The notes beneath the pieces are model-generated. The model was not told the DNA's origin. It saw only the letters and a list, made by a program, of their open reading frames with translations, and ran no database searches. The position numbers and the translations under genes were made by a program. From Sophora flavescens (taxonomy: Eukaryota; Streptophyta; Magnoliopsida; Fabales; Fabaceae): a stretch of DNA of 64,000 nt. Positions 56,402-64,000 of the stretch are shown piece by piece. Position 1 is the stretch's first letter, and each line of letters starts with the position of its first letter. The stretch lies in contig CM061063.1 in the NCBI GenBank assembly GCA_030762895.1, positions 76,133,836-76,197,835 of the forward strand, given 5' to 3'.

Positions 56402-58399
56402 TTAAAAAAAATAATGAGACAACACAATGTGTTATATAAGAAGCGCACTATGGATTGAGAGTTGATAACATAGAATGAGATATGGAGAAGTTAGAAAAGC
56501 AAGGGCTCAAGCTTGGAATCGCCGTAGAGTTTAACGAGCAAGGGCACCTTTGGACAGTGGTGGCTCTGACGGCAACGAGGCGTGCTCCTCGAAAGTTCGT
56601 AGTAGAGAATAAGGGTGGGCGTGAGTAGGTGACGGTGGCTTGCTCCGTCGAGGCGTGGCGTGGGACGGCGTCGTGTCTAGCTCCGGTGTGGGTTGGGGTG
56701 CACCTCGAAACAACTAAAAAGAGAATAGAAGGTTTGGCAACGAAGAAAAGGGTCAACAACGAGATATCAGGGAGGATAAAGCTAAATGATAAGGGTCATG
56801 TGTTTCTTTTCTAATTTTATCTTTGTTTTTTTAATTAAAATATTCTAATGTGTTGGATTAATTATTTTCAATGGTCCAGATTTGGTGTAAATCTTTAGAC
56901 TTACATGTGTGTGTGTGTGTGTGGGGGGGGGGGGGGGCGCACGCGCGTGTAAACATATCCTTGTATGTCATTTTACATTTATAAGCTAGTCCAATCGCTA
57001 GTTTTATCAAACACTTCAAATCTAATCCGCTTGTTAATCTATTATCCGCTATCCGCTGCTAGCTAGCTTATCCGATATCCGCATGTTTTTATCAAACAGG
57101 GTATATTCTTCCTACTGACGCGGATCCTTTCATAGTGCTCATTGCAAAATTATTGTTTTTAAATTTTTAATATCAAATGAATTGCACCAGCATTCTCAAA
57201 TGCGGTGATAAGAGTCCCAGGGGTAAAACAAGAAGAATGGTTTGAGGTGTAAAAATAATCAGTAGCACAAAATCTACCAATCCAATATTTGAGATGGTTG
57301 TAAAACAACTTTTTGTAAAACATAAAAGCTTTTTTTACAAATTCATCAAAAGACCCAAACAAATATTATTATTTTTTTAAAAAAAGCTTTTCCTAATAAA
57401 AAGAGCTGAAAGTCAAATAATTAAGCATTCCCAAACATGCTCTAAAGGGTTTTCTAAAATAAAATAAAAAAAAGGAATTGATTGAATTTAAGAGTTTCGT
57501 TTGACGATGGGCCTGTTTGGATTGACTTATGAACAACTTATTCTGGCTTATCTAATGGTATAAGCACTTGTCAGAGTGCTTGGAAGAGCTTATGGAAACA
57601 ACTTAAGACATGTTCATAAGTTATTTTCAGCTTATTTTGATAAGCTCTCCAGGATAATTTATGAAAACAACTTATAATTTATATGAAAACAATTTGATTA
57701 TATTTTCTCTTTAATTAAAGAAGCCGCTTTTACATAAGCGCTTATATGATAAGCGCTTATCCTACAAGCGCTTAATTTATGATTAATAAATTAGTTTATA
57801 ATGGATAACAAAGAGTTGAAATCATTTGGATGAGCTTTGAAAGAAAGAGTTTCTATGGTATAGAAGTGGGAGCAAAAACTATTATTAGAAGTATGAGTTA
57901 TTTTGCGTTTGAATTAGCTTTTAAAAAATGTTAAATATCTTTTTGGTCCTTTATTTTTTTTGTGAAAAATTGTTTCGGTCATTTATCTTTTAAAAAGATC
58001 ATTTTGGTCCTTTATCTTTCAATCGTTACTCAAAATGATCCTTCCATAAGATCTATTACTAACATCAATTGATGCTAGTCGAAGATCCGTCAGAATCTGG
58101 ACATTTCACGGGAAAAAAGAAAAGAAAAAGACTAACTAGACCCAGCCCAATAAACTACATTCTGAAAAATCAAACACAAAAATAAACAAGCTTAAATGAT
58201 AAAAAGACACAGCAAGACCAGAGGCATATCATCTGATACACACTCACGGAATACAGAAAGCAGGGAGAGTGGCACGACGACGAGATACGGTGGCAGGAGG
58301 CCAATGGTAAACGTTGATGGCGTTGATTGTATGACTGTCGTGGACATTTCTTTGTGGTGGCAGAGCTTTTGGTTCGAGGCAGAGAGAGATTGGGACGTG
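56402..58399. other. intergenic region with MITE-like pieces
   Basis: 56450-56790 is GC-richer with no recognisable gene. 57509-57790 begins GGGCCTGTTTGGATTGACTT and contains repeated ATAAGCGCTTAT words, like a common plant MITE without a visible right end. 57930-58030 repeats TTTTGGTCCTTTATCTTT. No coding region is supported. Confidence 0.45.
56906..56937. repeat. (GT)n(G)n simple repeat
   Basis: About nine GT units run into about fifteen G, then GCGCACGCGCGTGT. The G-run length is likely to be uncertain in the assembly. Confidence 0.85.
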
Positions 58400-58419
58400 C
58401 ATTACAAGAAAATGGATAT

Positions 58420-58710
58420 TACCGTCAGTTCCGTCGGTAACTAGGACATTTTCGACGGAAAAAAAACCATCGGTAAGAAAGAACATGAAAAGACACAGGT
58501 ATTATCGACAGAACGACCGTTGGCAACGTTACCTACGGACCTTCCATTGGTAATTACGTCGGAAACGGTGGCATGAAAGGGGAAAATTTGGCGTGTGGAT
58601 GTACCAACGGATCAGTTGGCTTTGTCCGTCGTAATGTTTTTTATATTACCGACGGACCAGCTCGTCGATAATTCAAAAATTTGATTTACCGATGGATTTG
58701 ACCGTCAGAA
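58420..58710. repeat. left subterminal repeat block of the CACTA element
   Basis: At least eight variants of CCGTCGGTAA / TTACCGACGG / TTCGACGGAAA / TACCAACGGA occur in both orientations within 300 bp. Confidence 0.8.
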
Positions 58711-58734
58711 ACTTGTCATTAAGTACCAGAAAAC

Positions 58735-59045
58735 CCTTCTCCCTCCCTCACTTTCTTCTTCCTCTCTTTTCCCTCTCTTCTTCTTCTTCCTCTGAGACCA
58801 CGACCGCGGCCGGCCACCGCCTGCCACCGTGCCAAGCCGCCTCCACCTCTCTTCTTCTCTTCTCTCATTCTCTCTTCTTCGCGCGCGCTCCAGCCTCACA
58901 CCCTCGTCATCACCCGTGCACCACCCACACAACCACCACGCACCACCACCACATTGTCCCACCACCACCGTTTCCTACCTCCCCCACTGCCAAAACTGCC
59001 AGCCGCCACCACCACCACAACTGCCTCCCTCACTGCCAACAGCAA
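58735..59045 (+). other. CT- and CCACCA-rich low-complexity stretch in the CACTA element
   Basis: Runs of CTTCTTCTTCC, CCACCACCA and CACTGCCAAAACTGCC give long Ser/Pro/His-rich frames on both strands. I treat it as leader or filler sequence rather than a gene. Confidence 0.5.
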
Positions 59046-59513
59046 CCTTTTTTATTATGCAATGTTTTTTAATTTTTAATTAAATTTTTAATATTTGTTA
59101 ATTAAGTGTTTAATGTTTGTTAATTAAATGTTTAATGTTTGTTTGTTACATAGTTGCTCTTACCATCATCACCACCACTGCGTAGGAGCCACCACTAACT
59201 GCACCGCCATGTTTCTATTTTTTTAATTTTTTTTAATTTTTTTGAAATTATGTATTTTGTTAAGTGTTTAATGATATGATACATATATATATATATATGT
59301 GATCAGCCTCTGGCTAGTCTAGTTTTATAACTAGAAAAACCTTGGCTTTGTGCTAATTTTATATCATTTTCGCCCAAATTAGACTAGATTATCTTTAAGC
59401 AGCATTTTGAGTCTGTAAAGTATTTTTAGGTTAATTTAGTTGATTTAGAGTTAAATAAAGCACTTATGCTATTTTCTGTATTCAGGTTAATAAAAAGAAA
59501 TAAATCTGGAGCT

Positions 59514-59785
59514 TTCGCCCCGCGAGAAGGATGTTCGCCTCGCGAACCTGAAGGTGACTGTGCCAGAGAAAATGCAATCCATTCTGTCTCGCCCCGCGAA
59601 CACTTGACTCGCGTCGCGAATAATCCAACCCTGAAGACCAAAAGTCAGCACGGTTTATGCATGTTAAAGGTCACGGTTGTGGCAGTTTGGAAATTGAAGA
59701 GTTTCGCCTCGCGAATGATAAGCTCGCCTCGCGAGAATACCAAAAGTTGAAGATTCGCCTCGCGAGACAGCGTTCGCCTCGCGAG
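59514..59785 (+). promoter_or_regulatory. palindrome-pair array of a different motif in the solo LTR
   Basis: Eight dyads of the form (T/C)TCGC-N3-GCGA(A/G), mostly TTCGCCTCGCGAA or CTCGCCTCGCGAG, are arranged as four pairs with spacers of six or seven bases. The array occupies the same LTR position as the TCACGGCC arrays, just upstream of TATATAA at 59806-59812. Confidence 0.85.
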
Positions 59786-59805
59786 TACGCGGAATCCATA
59801 AGTTG

Positions 59806-59812
59806 TATATAA
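59806..59812 (+). promoter_or_regulatory. putative TATA box of the solo LTR
   Basis: TATATAA about 20 bp after the dyad array, equivalent in position to TATAAAA of the outer LTRs. Confidence 0.6.
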
Positions 59813-61089
59813 GCCTGTTTGAAGGCAGAACTGGGGGTTAGCTAGTTTTTAGTCAGTAGTTAGTCTTTTGTTTTCTCTTTAGTTTTTTTGTTTTCCTTTT
59901 GTAATGGAGAACTAGTCTCCTAGATTAATCTACTGTGATTGGTTTCCATTACCACACTTGAGGTTATGTAATTCCTGTTTTGTTTGCTTTTCTCTTTTCA
60001 ATGCGATGCTATATGTTTCTGTTTGCTTAATTCAGGAGTGTGTAGTGTTGTGTTGATTTGTTTCGGTGATGTTATGTTCCTATATATAATCGTGTTTGCT
60101 TAATTCGCGTGTGTTCAATCATGTTCGCTTAGTTCATGAGTGCTTCACCCCGTTTGCTTAATTCGGGAATAGGGACATATATCCGTAGTAGTGGTTTCGC
60201 TTGTAAATTGTTGCTACAACCGGGAGGGGATTAGAATTTGCTTAGGACTTGGAATTATATAAACCAATGATAGTGGGAAACCAAGAACAGTAGGTTGATC
60301 GTCTTTAGTTTATTTGTTAATCTCTTTGAACTGCCTTGTTTTCATTGCTTTGTTTTGCTTTGTTTCTTATTTGCATTCACTCCAAACCCCCCAAAACTAA
60401 TTTTCTGTTAATAATAGCAACCTAAGAGTCCTTGTGAGACGATACTCGAGTTGTCGCTTCCCTAACTACATTATTTTGTAAACGCTCGTTCTTTTTGGCG
60501 CGTGGCGATAGCGCGACCAATATGCGAACGTGCATGCACATCACCTAGCTAGGAAATCTATTTTGCATCCTAAGAGTTTTATTTTTCATGTTTTTCCTGA
60601 TTGACTGTAATCCTGACCTTGGTGTTTAGTTAATTTTATAAGCATGTTGTTTCAAAAAAAATATATGATATGATACATATGTTGCAACTATATATTTAAA
60701 AATAGTAGTTATGTTTTTTTGGGACTGGTTGTACGAATATATGTGTTGATTTGGAATAATTGATTAAATATTTAACGGATAATAAAATTTATTGATTATT
60801 TAATTAATTGAAATGTGTAATTAATTAAGTAGTTAACTAAATCATTCATCTCACAAATAAGTTAATAAATGCACATGCCGCATCTGGAATATTTGTTAAT
60901 GGCGTGTCGGGAATATCTGCTCATGGTGCATCGGGAAGCGTGGACGACAAAATCTTTTAAAATATTTTCATGACAATAAAATTAGATTGAATAAATAATT
61001 AAAAACATTAACAATTAAATAAGTAAAAATGCAAAATATTTAAATATATATAAGTATAATTATTATAATCGAGGTCACATGTCAATGAA

Positions 61090-61269
61090 GTAATTGAGGT
61101 CGAGCGTATTAGTGGCATGTTGGGATATGCAAATGAAGGGAAAGAAGTGGTCATTGGTAATCAGTCATCGATGCATGCATCATCATAGGAAGAAATCCAA
61201 AGTGATGACTCAATGCAAGAAAAAGAAGAGTCGGACTTACAATTAGATGACGATACCGAGTTTGAATAG
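61090..61269 (+). pseudogene. possible terminal coding remnant in the CACTA element
   Basis: An acidic segment (QSDDSMQEKEESDLQLDDD) ends in a TAG after a frame that reads EVIEVERISGMLGYANEGKE. It could be the tail of a transposase exon otherwise deleted. Evidence is weak. Confidence 0.25.
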
Positions 61270-62152
61270 GAATTTTACTATTAAGTTATTTTTATTGTAT
61301 TTTTAATATTTGCTTATGTAATTAAATGTAAGACTTGACAAATATTGTTGTATTTTAAATATTTGTTTATATCAGTTAGTTAGATGTCGATTGATTTATT
61401 GTTTTTACATTGATTTATAATTGTGTTATAAAAATAGATATATCAGCATCAGGACGACAATCACCTAGCCCCCCACCGCCTGGCGGTGATAAGGGGAAGG
61501 GAAGGCTAAGTGGGGACGATTCACTGTCAAGCCCAAGGTGCTTGCTCGTTTTGCTGCAGGTCACTCCGCACCCACCCCCATCCCTTCCTCACCCACCCAA
61601 GCGACTTTTACAGGAGCCTCCCCCACCTATTCTACACCCTCATTGACCTATAATACATCATCCCCTACCCATACTATACCATCGTCGACCCTGACTACCC
61701 CATTCTCCACCCATGTCCAGACCTCCACTCGCTTTGTGCCACGACGCGCACTAGCCGGCTACTAGCCGCCTCCTACTGTTCCCACACCCAGCACCACCAC
61801 CACAATCGACTGCGCTGGCCACATAGCCAACAGGTTTATTATTTATGCTGACTCCTGGGGTGCTGCCACAACCGGACACATCCATTCCATCCTCATCATC
61901 CGCGCCCGCATACGATCATGACACGACCATTTCATCCTCACCGTCTGTGCAACAGTCGGTCGCGGCGGAGGACATGCCTGAGTGGGCCAGGATTCCCGCA
62001 CCTGAGGACTGACCATGGGTCCGGCCTGTTTCTGGATCATAAGTTTTATTTAATTTAATATTTTTTAACTTTGACTATTTTAGTTACTATTCAATAAGTA
62101 TATATTTGTTGGTTGTCATATTGTTGAATTAATAAAATTATAAACTTTTCAG

Positions 62153-63510
62153 CTTCATCCATCGAAAGTGGGATCAGAGCATGTTACCTACGCCATCAAG
62201 GCGTAGTATCATTGCTTCTGGTCATCATGGGGGGTGATCCCCAAGAGCGACCGGGATCGTATCTTCAGACGATTCGGGGTGAGTAATTGTTTATTATTTA
62301 ATGTAATTTTCCTTTTTATTTTTCATGTGTTTTATATACTTTTTGTGTAATGTTACTAATATTTTTTCTTTGTTAACAGGACCTTGTGAGCTGGTTACCG
62401 GAGTATATCTCACAGATAAGTGCTATCTTTGACGACCGAGCAGCTGCGAGACTGAGGGACATGCTCCGGGAGCGTAGGGAGAGCCGTATACGTTCGGATT
62501 ACATCGGGCCCAACATCTGGGCCCAGCTATGTGCACACTGGGACACAAGCTGAAGTGTTAGCAGGCGAAGAGGAATCAGGCTTCCGAGAAGGGTAGGAGC
62601 ATGCACACCGGTGGTTCGGTTAGCCACATGCAGCATGCCATTAACATGGCATGCATATATAATTAATTTTTGTATAAAATATATATTTTTATTAAAAATT
62701 TATTTTATAACTAATTGATTTTATTTGTGTGTCGGTTGCAGGCAGGAGAGCTTGCTCGGTCCGTTAATGTCTCTAAAGTCTTTGAGCAAACACATATTCG
62801 CCCGGACAACGGCGAATGTGTTAATGAGAGGTTGAGGCAGACATTGGTGAGCTAAAGTGTCTTTTTACATTTAAAGTATAAGTTATTATTATATATAGCT
62901 TAATAATATATTGATTGTAATGTATTGATCGCATGTGGAGTACAATGACAGATTTAGTCAGGTAGCGTCTGAGGCTGCCTCCTACTCTGGTGCCTCGGAT
63001 CCTTCCCAGCTGGACCCAACCGAGGTTGAGCGACTACAGACCCAGTTTGGATGGATGTGGCGGGCGGGAAGAAGAAGGGGCGAATTTACGATAATGCGAC
63101 CCTAGCCAAGTCCATCCGTCGGGGGTCGACGTTGAGCTTGTTCATTCAGGAGCCTACATCCTCCGACTCACAAGACACAGATGAGGTGCAGCGGCTGAGA
63201 CAGGAGGTGCAACAGCAGAGGGAGGCGAACGAGTGCATGATGCATCAAATGGAGACATTCTCTACTGTCATGATCGTCTACTCGATTTCCTCCCACCAGA
63301 GAGGCGCGACGCTCTGCAGGGGGTCCTCCATGCCAGCCAGTTTCCACTACTTCTACCGATCCATCACCGCAGCCGTATGATGCCGTTGTGTCTTATGAGC
63401 CGCAACCTAATGGTCATCTGACGTCGGTGGACTCCCCCCGCCAGGACGACGATGACGGTTATTATGGTGATGTGTATTATGATAGTTATAGATGTAGTAG
63501 TGTTTTGTAG
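62153..63510 (+). pseudogene. TnpA-like CACTA protein (plant transposase, Ptta/En/Spm family), decayed
   Basis: Exon-like blocks are approximately 62153-62278, 62380-62665, 62742-62846 and from 62941. Recognisable family features are WGVIPKSDRDRIFRRFG, IWAQLCAHWD, KRNQASEKGRSMHTGGSVSH and VFEQTHIRPDNGECVNER. Near the end the VAGGKKKGRIYD block is followed by a Gln/Glu-rich coiled coil (DEVQRLRQEVQQQREANEC). A TAG interrupts the second block (about 62559) and a one-base frame change precedes the last conserved block near 63050. In active elements this protein binds the subterminal repeats; this copy looks unable to. Confidence 0.75.
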
Positions 63511-63799
63511 CTATATGGATTTTTTATATCTATGGATTATATGTTGAGTATGTTTTTATTTTAAATTAAGTTTACTTTAATTACTTTTTTAATTATATTT
63601 GTAATTTAAATTTTGATTTTTAATTAATAATATAATAATAATTAATTATAATAAAATATAATAATAGTAATTAATATTTAAAATATAAAATTTTAATTTT
63701 AATAAAATAAATAAATATTAATTATTAATATAAATAAAATAAATAAAATAAATAAAATTAAAATTACTAATTAAAATAAAATTAAAAAATTAATATAAA

Positions 63800-64000
63800 A
63801 AAATCCATCGTTTCCGAAGGACATATCCGTTGGTAAGTGTAGTTTAGAGTTTCCGACGGATATGGTCGTCGGTAACTTCCACCGACACTTACCGACAGAC
63901 CTATCCTTCGGTAATGAGGGGTTCTGTGTGATGAGGTTTCTGACGGAAAAGGCCGTCGGAAATTTTCGACGGAAAGCCCAGATCCGTTGGAAACGTTTTC
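63800..64000. repeat. right subterminal repeat block of the CACTA element, cut by the window end
   Basis: Repeated TTCCGACGGA, CCGTCGGTAA, TTACCGACAG and TTCGACGGAAA motifs mirror the left block. Confidence 0.8.

Larger units (their letters stand above)
59300..60519 (+). mobile_element. solo LTR related to the outer element's LTR
   Basis: Starts TGATCAGCCTC and ends GCGCGACCA, flanked by a perfect ATATG duplication (59295-59299 and 60520-60524). It aligns along its whole length with the minus-strand reading of 44047-45262 (GACCTTGGCTTTGTGCTAA-like start, GGGAATAGGGACATATATCC, TCTTTTTGGCGCGTGGCGA near the end). It is 1220 bp with no internal region, so it formed by LTR-LTR recombination. The palindrome array differs from its relatives. 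Confidence 0.92.
58400..64000 (+). mobile_element. CACTA (En/Spm) transposon, right end beyond the window
   Basis: Begins CATTACAAGAAAA, one base from the CACTACAAGAAAA family terminus. Both ends carry many copies of a TCCGTCGGTAA / TTACCGACGGA subterminal motif in both orientations (58420-58710 and 63800-64000), where the transposase-accessory protein binds in known CACTA elements. The interior holds a decayed TnpA-like gene but no TnpD/TNP2 core, so it is probably non-autonomous. A solo LTR is nested inside. The right terminus should lie just past 64000. Confidence 0.82.

Noticed and set aside
58692..59083. Ser/Pro/His-rich ORF of 126 codons
   Set aside because: Low-complexity CT and CCA repeats are open in several frames and on both strands. 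No domain or splice context.

Overview
This is a plant nuclear window and very probably comes from a papilionoid legume. The organism is inferred, not proven, from three things: intron-containing plant genes (a MAP65, a phytocystatin with the C-terminal legumain-inhibitor extension, and an NC2-alpha/NF-YC11 histone-fold protein), an AT-rich intergenic background, and a dense load of plant transposons (Athila, Tekay-like, CACTA, Helitron, Harbinger and hAT-type MITEs, tRNA-derived SINEs).

Layout, left to right. 1-4.2 kb is intergenic, with a Harbinger-type MITE, a tRNA-derived SINE sitting in a possible copia gag remnant, and a GGATCGGTTCGGAT-rich MITE. 4.28-7.59 kb (minus) holds seven exons of a MAP65 microtubule bundler whose C-terminal exons are not seen. 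8.1-9.0 kb is a cluster of three MITEs. 9.59-10.5 kb is a Helitron end with a degenerate ~100-bp repeat array. 10.67-15.94 kb is the 5' LTR (about 4.2 kb), PBS and broken gag of a Tekay-like Ty3/gypsy element whose remainder is missing. 17.15-19.57 kb (plus) is a complete four-exon cystatin gene with a SINE in intron 2.

21.07-45.26 kb is a nested retrotransposon. The outer element, on the minus strand with TSD TGAAC, is a non-autonomous Athila relative with one uncharacterised ORF. That ORF is split by a 19-kb plus-strand Athila insertion (TSD AGAAA) arranged LTR-internal-LTR-internal-LTR. Each internal unit carries gag, protease, RT, RNase H and integrase, with broken frames. Many of the breaks sit at CAG/CTG trinucleotides that read as CG-containing strings in one copy and not the other. 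This looks more like systematic base-calling error at CHG-methylated sites than like biological decay.

46.0-50.6 kb (minus, TSD AATAG) is a second non-autonomous LTR retrotransposon with a long unrecognised ORF. Its right LTR contains a hAT-type element that carries a captured ABCG-transporter fragment. 50.94-53.98 kb (minus) is a complete NC2-alpha gene. 54-58.4 kb is AT-rich and holds Helitron-like ends. 58.4 kb to the window end is a CACTA transposon with a decayed TnpA-like gene and a nested 1.2-kb solo LTR (TSD ATATG) related to the outer element's LTR.

The most interesting signal is in the LTRs. The Athila-type LTRs carry arrays of paired palindromes. In the two LTRs of the outer element and in the solo LTR the array lies just upstream of a TATA box. 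The outer and inner families use TCACGGCCGTGA paired with TCACGGCC(N)GGCCGTGA-type motifs; the related solo LTR uses a different dyad, TTCGC-N3-GCGAA, at the same place. All keep a centre-to-centre spacing of about 20 bp within a pair. This looks like a fast-evolving binding-site array in the retrotransposon promoter.
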